A stretch of 37,462 bases of DNA, taken from contig DDEU01000031.1 in NCBI GenBank assembly GCA_002336815.1, positions 1-37,462 on the forward strand, written 5' to 3'. This DNA is from Chitinophagaceae bacterium UBA1946. GTDB lineage: Bacteria; Bacteroidota; Bacteroidia; Chitinophagales; Chitinophagaceae. How positions within the stretch are numbered: position 1 is the stretch's first letter; every line of letters begins with the position of its first letter. A program made the position numbers and the translations under genes. Shown in pieces: positions 15,472-24,178 of this stretch. Under the pieces are notes generated by a model, which searched no databases, had not been told where the DNA came from, and worked only from the letters and a program-made list of their open reading frames with translations.

Positions 15472-17985
15472 ATGAATCTTCCATCCTTCTGGCAATACGA
15501 ACCCAACGATATTATTGCGGCCCTCAACAGTACAGAAAATGGTTTGTCACAGGAAGCCGCCGAAGCAAGACTAAAACAAACCAGTTCCAAAAAGAAAACC
15601 GCATCGCCCTTTATACAGGATGTACTCCTCTTTCTTTCACAATTTAAAAGTCCGCTGGTATTGTTGCTGGTGGCAGCGGTGATACTGTCTGCCTTTTTAG
15701 GCGAAACATCCGATGTGGCCATCATTCTTTTTATCCTGCTGGCCACGGGCATCACCGGATTTGTACAGGAACGGCATGCCGGTAAGGCCGTAGAAAAGCT
15801 GCGTTCCATCATCAAAACAACTGTAACTGTACTGCGTGATGGAAAAACAACGGAGGTAGTGGCTGATGACATCGTACCCGGCGATGTGTTGATCTTTGCT
15901 GCCGGCAATATCATTCCTGCCGATTGCCTGTTGCTGCAGGAGCAGGACATTCACGCCAACGAAGCCACGCTCACCGGCGAAACATTCCCGGCCGAAAAAC
16001 AACTGGGTGCATTGCCTGCAGAAACAGCCATGGCAAAACGAACCAATACCCTGTTTGAAGGCACCAGCATTGTAAGCGGTACCGGCAAAGCCATTGCCGT
16101 ACTAACGGGCAGGAATACCGTATTTGGTACCATCAGCGAAAGCATTACCCGACCGGCGGAAGAAACGGCGTTTGAAAAGGGCATCCGCAAATTTGGATTT
16201 TTACTCATGCAGATCACCATTGTGCTGGCCGTGATCATACTGGCCGTTAATTTATACTTTGGCCGCCCGCTCGTTGATTCCCTGCTCTTTGGCCTGGCAC
16301 TGGCCGTGGGCATGGCGCCGGAATTACTGCCTGCTATCATGACGATCGCCATGTCGTCGGGCGCTAAAAGAATGGCGGCACAAAAAGTGATCGTAAAAAA
16401 ATTATCCGCCATCCAGAATCTTGGTGAGATCAATTTGTTCTGTTCAGATAAAACAGGAACGCTCACCGAAGGCATCCTGAAAATTTCGGGTACAGTGGGT
16501 ATCGATGGCAATGAAAGCACTACCGTAAAACAACTCGCCTGCCTCAATGCATTATTTGAATCGGGTTTTTCAAATCCCATGGATGATGCGCTCAGGGCAA
16601 TGGAAAATGTAAAGGCCGAAGGCTACACAAAAACAGATGAGATACCCTACGATTTTATCCGCAAAAGGCTCAGCGTGGTATTAACAAAAGACGGAAAAAA
16701 TCAACTGATCAGCAAGGGCGCTGTTGACAACGTAGTAGCGGTTTGCGATAAAGTACTGCTGCCTGGGGGCAGTACCGCGGCAATAGGGGAGTACAAGGCG
16801 ACGATCGATCAATTATACCTCGATTTCAGCAGTAAGGGTTTCCGCACCATCGGGGTTTGCTACAAGGATTGCAGCGGGCAAAGCTGCCTGCAAAAAGAAG
16901 ATGAACAGCAAATGATCTTTGCCGGTTTTGTGCTGCTGCTCGATCCGGTTAAAGAGGGAGTGGTGGATGTAATAAGGGAACTCAATAAAAACGGCGTGCA
17001 GTTAAAAATGATCACCGGCGATAACCGGCTCGTTGCAACCTATATCGGCGAAAAGATTGGCCTGCATACAATAGTAACTGTAACCGGCAGGGAGATATCC
17101 GGCATGAGCCCCGAAGCACTGGTAAAACAGGTGCAGATGGCCAATGTATTTGCCGAGATAGAGCCGCAGCAAAAAGAGAGCATCATCAAAGCCTTTCGCA
17201 AGGCCGGTAACTGCGTGGCCTATATGGGAGATGGCATCAATGATGTGGCGGCCATCAATGCTGCAGATGTGGGTATTTCTACCAACAATGCGGTAGATGT
17301 GGCCAAAGAAGCCGCTGATGTAGTACTGCTCGAAAAAGATCTTTCTGTGCTCAATGCCGGCGTACTAGAAGGAAGACGGACTTTTTTAAATACCCTCAAA
17401 TATATTTACATCAATACCAGCGCTACTTTTGGCAATATGTTCAGTATGGCCGGCGCTTCGCTGATACTTCCTTTTTTGCCCATGCTGCCGCAACAGATAC
17501 TGATGACGAATTTTCTTACAGACTTCCCCTACATGTCGGTGGCAGGAGATAATGTAGATGAAGATGCCCTGCTGGTGCCGCAGAAATGGAACCTGAAACA
17601 ACTGCAGCGTTTTATGATCGTGTTCGGGCTGCACAGTTCTGTATTTGATTACCTCACTTTTTTTGCATTGTACAAACTGTATAAAACTGCGGATATGTTC
17701 CATACCGGCTGGTTCATCGAATCGATCTGTACAGAGCTGCTGATATTGTTCGTGGTACGCACCCGCCGTTCGCTCGTTAAAAGCCGGCCCGGCAAATTGC
17801 TCATTGCATTGAGCCTGCTGGCCCTGTTGATCACGCTGGCATTGCCCTTTACGCCTTTTGCTGCAGCCCTTGGCTTTGTGGTGCCGCCCTGGCATTTGCT
17901 CAGCATCATTGCAGGTATCCTGCTGCTGTATGTAATTACGGCCGACCTGTTAAAGCTGGTGTTCTTCAAAAAGACGATGCTGTGA
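15472..17985 (+). CDS. mgtA: magnesium-translocating P-type ATPase (MgtA-like)
   Basis: The 837-residue P-type ATPase resembles MgtA/MgtB importers, which bring Mg2+ into the cytoplasm using ATP. The full catalytic set is visible: TGE at residues 168-170 (actuator), MAPELLPAIM in the fourth membrane helix, DKTGTLT with phosphorylated D326, MITGDN in the P domain, and GDGIND at 586-591. The C-terminal membrane part contains ILPFLPMLPQQILMTNFLTD and DNVDED, as in MgtA. I chose ATG 15472 because the frame's earlier start (15382) would run through the hairpin element, and the family begins at the FWQYEPNDII cation-ATPase N domain. A structured inverted repeat ends 72 bases upstream; whether it senses Mg2+ is untested. 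Calcium or other cations are less likely. Confidence 0.88.
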   Translation: MNLPSFWQYEPNDIIAALNSTENGLSQEAAEARLKQTSSKKKTASPFIQDVLLFLSQFKSPLVLLLVAAVILSAFLGETSDVAIILFILLATGITGFVQERHAGKAVEKLRSIIKTTVTVLRDGKTTEVVADDIVPGDVLIFAAGNIIPADCLLLQEQDIHANEATLTGETFPAEKQLGALPAETAMAKRTNTLFEGTSIVSGTGKAIAVLTGRNTVFGTISESITRPAEETAFEKGIRKFGFLLMQITIVLAVIILAVNLYFGRPLVDSLLFGLALAVGMAPELLPAIMTIAMSSGAKRMAAQKVIVKKLSAIQNLGEINLFCSDKTGTLTEGILKISGTVGIDGNESTTVKQLACLNALFESGFSNPMDDALRAMENVKAEGYTKTDEIPYDFIRKRLSVVLTKDGKNQLISKGAVDNVVAVCDKVLLPGGSTAAIGEYKATIDQLYLDFSSKGFRTIGVCYKDCSGQSCLQKEDEQQMIFAGFVLLLDPVKEGVVDVIRELNKNGVQLKMITGDNRLVATYIGEKIGLHTIVTVTGREISGMSPEALVKQVQMANVFAEIEPQQKESIIKAFRKAGNCVAYMGDGINDVAAINAADVGISTNNAVDVAKEAADVVLLEKDLSVLNAGVLEGRRTFLNTLKYIYINTSATFGNMFSMAGASLILPFLPMLPQQILMTNFLTDFPYMSVAGDNVDEDALLVPQKWNLKQLQRFMIVFGLHSSVFDYLTFFALYKLYKTADMFHTGWFIESICTELLILFVVRTRRSLVKSRPGKLLIALSLLALLITLALPFTPFAAALGFVVPPWHLLSIIAGILLLYVITADLLKLVFFKKTML

Positions 17986-18008
17986 CAGCCACGCATATAC
18001 CAGGTGAG

Positions 18009-18386
18009 CTAATTTTTTGCACGGCTCAGCAAAGCAACCCCACGGGTGAAATACCTCGGGTTGGCACTCATGCTAAAGGTTTCCCATTTTAAGGTATTGT
18101 TATCGGTGAACTCCACCAGGCATTTGAATTCAAGTGGTTTATCGCCATCCATGAACGACATTTCAAGCGTGGCCGGTGATAAGAGGAAATCTGCTTTATA
18201 CCTGCCGGTTTGTTTTTTATTGCCGGTAAATACCACCGACACATTGTTGTTATCCATAAACTCCACCCTTACCTGGTTACCCCTCCAAATACCCAGCAGG
18301 TCAAGGGGGGTATGCACCTGTGCAAAGCAGCTAACCGCAGCCGTAAGCAGGCAGACAAGGGAAAGGAAGATCATTTTTTTCATCAC
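18009..18386 (-). CDS. small secreted protein, lipocalin-like candidate
   Basis: I do not recognise a named family with certainty. The 125-residue product has a signal peptide (MMKKMIFLSLVCLLTAAVSCFAQ) and a ~100-residue mature part. LLGIWRGNQVRVEFMDNNNV followed by alternating hydrophobic strands (VVFTGNKKQTGRYKAD, TLEMSFMDGDKPLEFKCLVE, TLKWETFSM) suggests a small beta-barrel similar to lipocalin-like domains in Bacteroidota, with the W of GIW at the usual place. The cysteine in VSCFA may also be read as a lipobox, but AQV signal-peptidase I cleavage looks better. It is convergent with the P-type ATPase gene, with only 23 bases between them. The ligand is unknown. Confidence 0.7.
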   Translation of the reverse strand: MMKKMIFLSLVCLLTAAVSCFAQVHTPLDLLGIWRGNQVRVEFMDNNNVSVVFTGNKKQTGRYKADFLLSPATLEMSFMDGDKPLEFKCLVEFTDNNTLKWETFSMSANPRYFTRGVALLSRAKN

Positions 18387-19212
18387 TGTTGAATTGAGTT
18401 ATTAGTGCAGGTGAGTACATAAAACTAAGCAGGTTTTATTGAACAGCCTGTTAATGAGCCTGCAATATTGATCGCATGGGGTGGGCCGGTTCCATGAAAG
18501 AAGCTGTTTCAACGCAATCGGGCCTGTCGCATTGAGTGTAGCGAAATGTTTAAAGGCCTTCTTGATACAGTCTTTTCTTTGCGTTACAGGCATCTTTTCT
18601 CCATTGGTGCCGGCAAAATTTTATAACATAATACGGTAATTATATATCCACAAAAGCTTTTAACGGGCCGGTTTTTGATAGTTATAGGCTAACCGCTTTT
18701 TAATCCTTCTGTGAAAAACGCCTGGATTGGAAGAAAAAAGGACGAGGCCTATACCCGCCCTTTTTTTATGAGTGTACCTTCTATGTTTTCCCCGCTGAAC
18801 TGCGGCCTTCTGAATTCTCCTGGCTATTGGTTTCATTCATGTACAGTTCACTATCGGAATACTATAATAAAAAGCACTAATCTTATAACAGACTGTTGAT
18901 TTAAACAGCAACAAATACCCCTATTTTTGCGCAGGTTTTTCAAAGGATATTGAATTTAATACGGGCTGCATTTCTATGCGGCCCGTTGTTTTGTAATGAT
19001 CTTGTATACCTGCACCACAACAACCCTTTATTGAAATTGCTGTGTTAAGATAGCCGAAGGAAGGTTGTATGCTGCAGCATTGCCGGGCCATCTGCCGTAG
19101 CACTGCGCCGGGTTTCTTCAATAGATATTTTTGATTATATTGTACTATCATCACCTATCTTTTTGAAGAACTATCCTCCCTTGGCATCGCTTCACCCGGT
19201 TAAAAAAATACC
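18387..19212. other. long intergenic region with hairpins; possible short transcript
   Basis: I find no convincing gene in 826 bases. A weak member of the dispersed inverted-repeat family lies at 18504-18570 (CTGTTTCAA/TTGATACAG). A terminator-like hairpin with A/T flanks lies at 18734-18767. TATTTTTG at 18922-18929 matches a -7 box and is followed at 18961-18986 by ACGGGC..GCCCGT, an 11 bp stem with TTGTTTTG after it, so a very short RNA of about 55-60 bases is conceivable. Confidence 0.4.
18896..18992 (+). ncRNA. candidate short RNA (promoter box plus terminator hairpin)
   Basis: TTG at 18896-18898 and TATTTTTG at 18922-18929 resemble a Bacteroidota promoter, with a spacer of 23 bases that is slightly long. 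The hairpin at 18961-18986 (ACGGGC, one T.G wobble, GCAT; loop TTCT) followed by T-rich sequence resembles a terminator. No homologue is recognised, and this rests only on signals. Confidence 0.22.
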
Positions 19213-21324
19213 ATGAAAAAGATCAACAGCCTGCTGCTGCTGTGCAGCCTCGCATTCACAGCCCGGTCGCAAAGTGTGGGCATTGGCACCAATGCACCCA
19301 ATGCCTCGGCCCAGTTAGACATTACAGCTACCAGCAAAGGCCTGCTGATACCCCGGATGAACACGGCGGCCATTACAGCCATCCCCAACCCGGCCAGGGG
19401 ATTGATGGTGCTGGATACGGCAAAGAACCAACTGGTGTTTAATATTGGCAGCCCTGCTGCGCCCAACTGGCAATCCATTGCCTTTAACAGCGGCTGGGGC
19501 ACTGCGGGCAATGCAGGCACCAATCCTGCTATCAATTTTATCGGCACCACCGATGATAAGGATGTGGTGATAAAAAGAAATAATGTGCAGGCAGGACTAA
19601 TTAATACAGCTCTTTTAAATACATCCTGGGGCAGTGGTGCATTGAACCCGGCAACAGCCGGCGGTGCCAATGTAGCCAATGGAGCAGATGCGCTTCAGAA
19701 AAATACCCTGGGTTCTTATAACACAGCCAATGGTGCATTTACCTTAAACTCTAATACTACAGGGTTTAACAATACAGCCACCGGCGCTTTTGCACTTTAC
19801 CTTAATACTTTGGGGGATTATAATTCAGCTTATGGCCTGCAGGCACTTAAAAACAATATTTCAGGTAACGCTAATACAGCCATTGGGGTCAGTGCTCTTT
19901 ATAGCGATACCTCAGGCAGCAATAATACGGCCACCGGGTTCAACTCACTCAGGGCCAGCAAAAAAGGAAATAATAATTCAGCTTATGGTTACGAAGCACT
20001 TTCCATGAATACCAGCGGCGAAAACAATATTGCAATCGGCATGCATGCCGGGGCAGAAAATACCACTGGCAGCAGCAATGTTTTCCTTGGCTACCAGGCC
20101 GGGCAGCATGAAACCGGTTCTGATAAACTGTATATCTCCAACAGCGATGCTGATTCAGGCAATGCGTTGCTGTATGGCGAGTTTGACAATAAAATATTGT
20201 CTGTCGGCGGCAGGCTGGGTATTGGCACTACCACGCCAAAAAATCTGCTGCATGTAAAAAATGCCAATACAGATAACGATGCTTCGCAACTGGTGATTGA
20301 AGGCAATTCCAACTATGGCGATGCAACCACTGCTGCCATTGAGTTCCGGTCAAATTTTTCTTCCGGCTATACTGACATATCCGGGAGAATCAAATCTTAT
20401 TATGCCTCCAATTACTATGCAGATGCACAAATGGTATTTCAAACCATGGCACCGGGGCCGGCATTGGTAAATGCGATGGTATTGAGCAATGGCAACGTAA
20501 ACGTGCCGAATGGCAGTATTGCTACGGCTGGCAATCTTTCTGCCACGGGCAATCTTTTTGCAGGAGGCCATGCAGGTATTGGAATTACACCCGGCATTTT
20601 GTTCCCTTTGGCTGTAAAGGGATCTGATAATTTTGGTGAACTGGTGCAATTTTATAATGGGATCAATGTCCCAAAATGGCATTTAACCTTGTACAATGAA
20701 AACAATTTGCCCGACCAAACCGACCTCAATTTTGCAGAAACGGGTATTGCCAATTACCGGCTGTACTTAAAAGCCGGCGGCGAAATAGGCATGGGGAAAA
20801 TACCATTCACTACAGATAACGACAGCCGCCTGCAGGTAAAACAACAAGGCAGCCAGAATGGTATTGGTGTAGAAGCCGGCAACAGTACCAACCACTGGGA
20901 TTTTTATGCTACCGGCGATGTTGCCAACACCAAATTTAACCTGTATTACAATGGCAGTTTCAAAGGGGCTTTTGACAATGTAAGCGGCGCTTACACTGCC
21001 GGCAGCGACCGTCGCCTTAAAAAAGACATCGCCCCACTACAGCCTTTGCTCACCAGTGTATTGCAGTTGAAGGCTTACCGGTACCATTACTTAGACAATG
21101 AACCAACCGACCGTTTCAGCAATGGCTTTATGGCGCAGGATGTACAGCAATTATTTCCTGATGCAGTGATTGAAAACACGATGAAGGATGGACAAAAAAG
21201 ACTGGGCATCAATTACCAGTACTTTACCGTGCTGGCCATTAAAGGCCTGCAGGAGCAGCAGCAGCAAATACAAACACTGGAAGAGCGGATCGCCCGGCTC
21301 GAAGCGGCGCAGAAAAAGGATTGA
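19213..21324 (+). CDS. 17-residue-repeat surface protein with S74 intramolecular chaperone domain
   Basis: The 703-residue exported protein resembles phage tail fibres and trimeric adhesins. A signal peptide (MKKINSLLLLCSLAFTARSQ) leads into SVGIGTNAPNASAQLDI and KGLLIPRM, a module shared with two other genes in this window. Residues about 160-290 are about seven tandem 17-residue units of pattern NTAxGxxALxxNTxGxx, expected to form a trimeric beta-helix-like rod. The C-terminus is a peptidase S74 domain, SDRRLKKDIAPLQPL, with candidate cleavage S598; it would act as a folding chaperone and release itself. A coiled coil (EQQQQIQTLEERIARLEAAQ) ends the protein. It has no T9SS tail, so its export route is unclear. 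It faces the R-M island and a second S74 protein. Confidence 0.88.
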   Translation: MKKINSLLLLCSLAFTARSQSVGIGTNAPNASAQLDITATSKGLLIPRMNTAAITAIPNPARGLMVLDTAKNQLVFNIGSPAAPNWQSIAFNSGWGTAGNAGTNPAINFIGTTDDKDVVIKRNNVQAGLINTALLNTSWGSGALNPATAGGANVANGADALQKNTLGSYNTANGAFTLNSNTTGFNNTATGAFALYLNTLGDYNSAYGLQALKNNISGNANTAIGVSALYSDTSGSNNTATGFNSLRASKKGNNNSAYGYEALSMNTSGENNIAIGMHAGAENTTGSSNVFLGYQAGQHETGSDKLYISNSDADSGNALLYGEFDNKILSVGGRLGIGTTTPKNLLHVKNANTDNDASQLVIEGNSNYGDATTAAIEFRSNFSSGYTDISGRIKSYYASNYYADAQMVFQTMAPGPALVNAMVLSNGNVNVPNGSIATAGNLSATGNLFAGGHAGIGITPGILFPLAVKGSDNFGELVQFYNGINVPKWHLTLYNENNLPDQTDLNFAETGIANYRLYLKAGGEIGMGKIPFTTDNDSRLQVKQQGSQNGIGVEAGNSTNHWDFYATGDVANTKFNLYYNGSFKGAFDNVSGAYTAGSDRRLKKDIAPLQPLLTSVLQLKAYRYHYLDNEPTDRFSNGFMAQDVQQLFPDAVIENTMKDGQKRLGINYQYFTVLAIKGLQEQQQQIQTLEERIARLEAAQKKD

Positions 21325-21370
21325 TGGGGAATTGCTGTCGACTTTAGGTGGCGGGGAAAATCAGTTTTTT

Positions 21371-22270
21371 CTAATTGAAATATTTCATCGCCGATTCGCC
21401 AATCCATCTTCCCATATCAACAGGTACAGCATTGCCAATCAGCTTATATGAATTTCTCTGATCATTAAATATGAAGTCATCAGGAAAGCCTTGCAATCTT
21501 GCGTACTCCCTTATTGAAAAAGGCCGCAGTCCATACTTCGCTTTCTTGTCTTTGATCAATCGGGTGCTTAAATCTTTCGAATAATGGGCTACGCATGTTG
21601 GAGCCAAAACATCTGGTAAATCTGCATCTACAATGATGGGTGTATCTCTGTATTTTCCTTTTATTCTGCTATGGATGTATTCAGGCATTTCTATCAAAGG
21701 GTTATTTTCAAGTAAGCCTTTTAGTTTTGGCCTGTTACTACTCCTTTTAGGCTCACTGATTGCATTTGTCTTTTTAGTTCCAATTAAAATAAGTCTCTTT
21801 CTTTTTTGTGGTAACCAAATAGCGGCATCAACAGGGCAAAAGATATTTACGTAATAACCGGGTAGTTTGGTCATGGCCTCCATTACTACCTTAAACTTTT
21901 TCATGCCTGGCACATTCTCCACGATATACATCTCAGGTTTTTCAATGGCAATATGTCTAAAGAAATGCAGAAATAAATCATCGCCAGTTCTTGTACCGTG
22001 TATGTCTGCAATGGTTGAGTATATGGTTGAGTATTTTGTACAAGGATAGGTACCTACAATAATATCAGTATGGGGTTGTTCTAAAACCGCTTTGTCTTTA
22101 ATATTAGCATTTAAAATACTGTGGTTGAAATAGTGACTATTTGTTTTCATGCAGTCTGTTGCTTGTTTATCCAGGTCGAGGGATTGAACTACATTAATTC
22201 CTGCTTGTATTAATCCTAATTCCATTCCTCCGCAACCAGAGAAATAGCCTTTAGCTGTTGGCGTATACAT
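21371..22270 (-). CDS. DNA (cytosine-5) methyltransferase
   Basis: The 299-residue enzyme transfers a methyl group from S-adenosylmethionine to C5 of cytosine at a specific DNA site. Motifs are in order: FSGCGGMELG at residues 10-19 (motif I), GTYPCTKYS with catalytic C77 (IV), ENVPG at 118-122 (VI), QKRKR at 155-159 (VIII), SIREYARLQGFPDDF (IX) and LIGNAVP (X). The PCTxYS form replaces the common PCQxFS. The target-recognition region between VIII and IX is short, consistent with a short recognition site. The adjacent upstream HNH nuclease gene has the same orientation with a gap of 37 bases, suggesting a type II restriction-modification pair. The region is visibly AT-richer than its neighbours, which suggests transfer. 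Confidence 0.94.
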   Translation of the reverse strand: MYTPTAKGYFSGCGGMELGLIQAGINVVQSLDLDKQATDCMKTNSHYFNHSILNANIKDKAVLEQPHTDIIVGTYPCTKYSTIYSTIADIHGTRTGDDLFLHFFRHIAIEKPEMYIVENVPGMKKFKVVMEAMTKLPGYYVNIFCPVDAAIWLPQKRKRLILIGTKKTNAISEPKRSSNRPKLKGLLENNPLIEMPEYIHSRIKGKYRDTPIIVDADLPDVLAPTCVAHYSKDLSTRLIKDKKAKYGLRPFSIREYARLQGFPDDFIFNDQRNSYKLIGNAVPVDMGRWIGESAMKYFN

Positions 22271-22307
22271 TAGTTTGATGGTTTATCTATATGTAATTGG
22301 GACGAAC

Positions 22308-23081
22308 CTAGCCTTTGAAAATTTCATCCATGTGAAACTGTAGGAAATCTTTGTTGGGACAGTATTTTTTTGGAAGAATAATTTTTGATCCAGCCAAAGA
22401 AGCAAAGTATTTTTCATGATAATCTGCTTTATGTTTCTTTTTTAAGTCGCCAGACAATAAAATTTCAAACTTTTCTGTAATTCCAATGTATCCTTTGTCG
22501 TAAGCCCTGTCATACAAAGCAGAAAGGCAAATGCCATTTTCCGGATTTAATCTTTCTTCTTCTTTCTTTGCCCATGGTATAATGTGACTGGCTACCAATA
22601 AATCAGGAATATCGATTCCGGTAATAGCGCATTTGGTAGAATAGTTTGCTAAGACAATTTGCCTGAATACGTTTTGATTTACTCTGGTCTTTACTTCTCT
22701 TGTTTTGTATTCTCCTTTCAAATGCTCTGTTCCTTTCAACAAGTCTGAAAATTTGTCTTCAATTGCAACGTGTTCCCTTTGCGCCAATATTCTTTCACTC
22801 TCAAAAAGTAGTTCGTCCTTGTGGTTAATAAATTCATTCCAGATTGGCTCTACTTGTTTTATGCCTCCTGGCAAACCTCTTATCCCTCGTTGCTGGTGAT
22901 ATGGATCAACACTGGCAAAATTATTAAGCCTCATTGCAATTGAGCCGGGAGTTCTTCCAATTAAATCTGCGAGTCCGATTATTTGTGGTGTTCCTGAATG
23001 CAACTTTCCGAACTCTAATTTCAAATAAAGATTTAGCGCAAGAATTAATTCTTCTCTAGTCCAAAGTTTTCTTTCTGTCAT
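22308..23081 (-). CDS. HNH endonuclease, probable type II restriction enzyme
   Basis: The 257-residue protein has an N-terminal helical region, KLWTREELILALNLYLKLEF with a second HTH-like part (LADLIGRTPGSIAMRLNNF), and a C-terminal HNH_2-type nuclease. The latter reads CAITGIDIPDLLVASHIIPW followed by NPENGICLSALYDRAYDKG. The putative catalytic H166, N182 and D191/D195 are present. HNH proteins of this build often act as restriction endonucleases next to C5 methyltransferases, and here the methyltransferase follows on the same strand within 37 bases. Functional pairing is inferred from position and should be tested. The gene is AT-rich like its partner. Its first codons closely resemble those of the HepT gene that begins 409 bases away on the opposite strand. 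Confidence 0.88.
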   Translation of the reverse strand: MTERKLWTREELILALNLYLKLEFGKLHSGTPQIIGLADLIGRTPGSIAMRLNNFASVDPYHQQRGIRGLPGGIKQVEPIWNEFINHKDELLFESERILAQREHVAIEDKFSDLLKGTEHLKGEYKTREVKTRVNQNVFRQIVLANYSTKCAITGIDIPDLLVASHIIPWAKKEEERLNPENGICLSALYDRAYDKGYIGITEKFEILLSGDLKKKHKADYHEKYFASLAGSKIILPKKYCPNKDFLQFHMDEIFKG

Positions 23082-23489
23082 AAAGTCGGTTTAGGTAGTA
23101 TTCAGTTTATAATAGTCATTGATAAAATGAAGAAATACAAAGATGAATATTAATATTACACCTCCATTTGCATTTAAGTCACTTTTATAATTTACTCAAA
23201 CTTAATAAAGACTAAAATATAAAGCGGTATACTTAGGAACACAACTTCTACTTAAAAGCATAAATTACAAACTATTTTATTTGTTTTAATAGGAATGAAT
23301 CTGGGGGGGGAAACAGGAGCCTGGGAGGGGGGCGGGGTCTGATAATTCTTCAGACAAACCTCTTGCGCCAGCAAATAGGTCGAAAAATTCATGAAGTATT
23401 TTCTTTAGCAAGTTAGTCAGGATTTATGTAGAGCTATGGACATTTTAAACTGCATTCCGAACTTATCTATATTTCATCGATAAAATCAA
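23082..23489. other. AT-rich intergenic region with a G-rich tract
   Basis: No gene is supported here, and no MntA-like nucleotidyltransferase frame precedes HepT. On the plus strand G8 (23303-23310), G3 (23323-23325), G6 (23327-23332) and G4 (23334-23337) form a tract that could fold as a non-canonical G-quadruplex with one 12-base loop. Confidence 0.6.
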
Positions 23490-23846
23490 ATGACTGAAAG
23501 AAAACCTTTGCAAATGCTGGAAGATATGCTTGATGCTGCAGAAAAAATTTTCAATTATACAGCCGAAATGAGTTTTAAAGATTTTATGAGTAATGATCTT
23601 GTGATGGATGCAGTTATATGGAACTTTCAAATAATTGGAGAAGCGGCGTCTAAATTACCCCTGCATTTTAGAATTCACAATTCCCAAATAGACTGGAAGC
23701 GAATTATAGGATTTAGACATTGTATCGTTCATGAATATTTCCAGATCGATCATGAAAAGGTTTGGAAAATAAAAGAAGAAAAACTTTCTGATTTAACAAA
23801 ATCGTTACAGGAGTTAATAGACATCAAGTATTCTCAACCCAACTAA
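23490..23846 (+). CDS. HepT-like ribonuclease domain protein (DUF86/HEPN), no MntA partner seen
   Basis: The 118-residue protein belongs to the HEPN superfamily, HepT/DUF86 type. Its usual role is as a ribonuclease toxin inactivated by the partner nucleotidyltransferase MntA, which adds AMP to a tyrosine. The motif RHCIVHEY at residues 76-83 gives R76, H81 and Y83, the RX4-6HXY site needed for activity. AVIWNFQIIGEAASKLP and WKRIIGFRHCIVHEYFQID are typical. No MntA gene precedes it in the 408-base gap or follows it. It could be an orphan toxin, a fold with another role, or partnered elsewhere. It sits on the plus strand beside the HNH/methyltransferase pair in the same AT-rich island. ATG 23490 is the natural start. 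Confidence 0.88.
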   Translation: MTERKPLQMLEDMLDAAEKIFNYTAEMSFKDFMSNDLVMDAVIWNFQIIGEAASKLPLHFRIHNSQIDWKRIIGFRHCIVHEYFQIDHEKVWKIKEEKLSDLTKSLQELIDIKYSQPN

Positions 23847-24130
23847 TTTTTTATTTAGCATTTACCGCATCAAGCTGTTTCCAATCATATTTTCAAAATA
23901 AAATCTCCCGTTGCCTTCGTTCCTGTCCTTATCAAGAAAATCTATTTTCTTACAAATATTCTGTTAGCAGACTGACGAATAAAAACCTTCAGTTTTTTTG
24001 TGGGGACACGAACGGAGGTGGAGACTACAGTTGTTATAGAAATATTGCAAGTGACACAATTTGTGTAAGACACCGTTCTGCCATCCCTCACCGTTCTTGA
24101 ACTTTTTAGAAATATGCAAAGTCACAGCAC
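23847..24130. other. intergenic region, imperfect direct repeat
   Basis: No gene is seen. TAGAAATATTGCAAGTGACA (about 24036) resembles TAGAAATATGCAAAGTCACA (about 24108), a diverged direct repeat about 70 bases apart that could mark a former insertion boundary. The region joins the AT-rich island to the S74 protein terminator. Confidence 0.35.
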
Positions 24131-24160
24131 AAAAAAACGCCTGCTCACCTGCAGGCGTTT
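24131..24160 (-). terminator. rho-independent terminator of the second S74 protein gene
   Basis: On the minus strand AAACGCCTGC and GCAGGCGTTT form a 10 bp stem with a 6-base loop, ending in seven Ts, 19 bases after the stop codon. Confidence 0.88.
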
Positions 24161-24178
24161 ACAAAACAAAAAAATAAT

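Noticed and set aside
18402..18593. 63-codon frame on the minus strand
   Set aside because: It overlaps a dispersed inverted-repeat element and has no family resemblance or start signal.
23340..23489. Remnant of an MntA antitoxin before HepT
   Set aside because: No frame contains the nucleotidyltransferase GSxxRG-type motif; the short open stretch has no similarity that I recognise.
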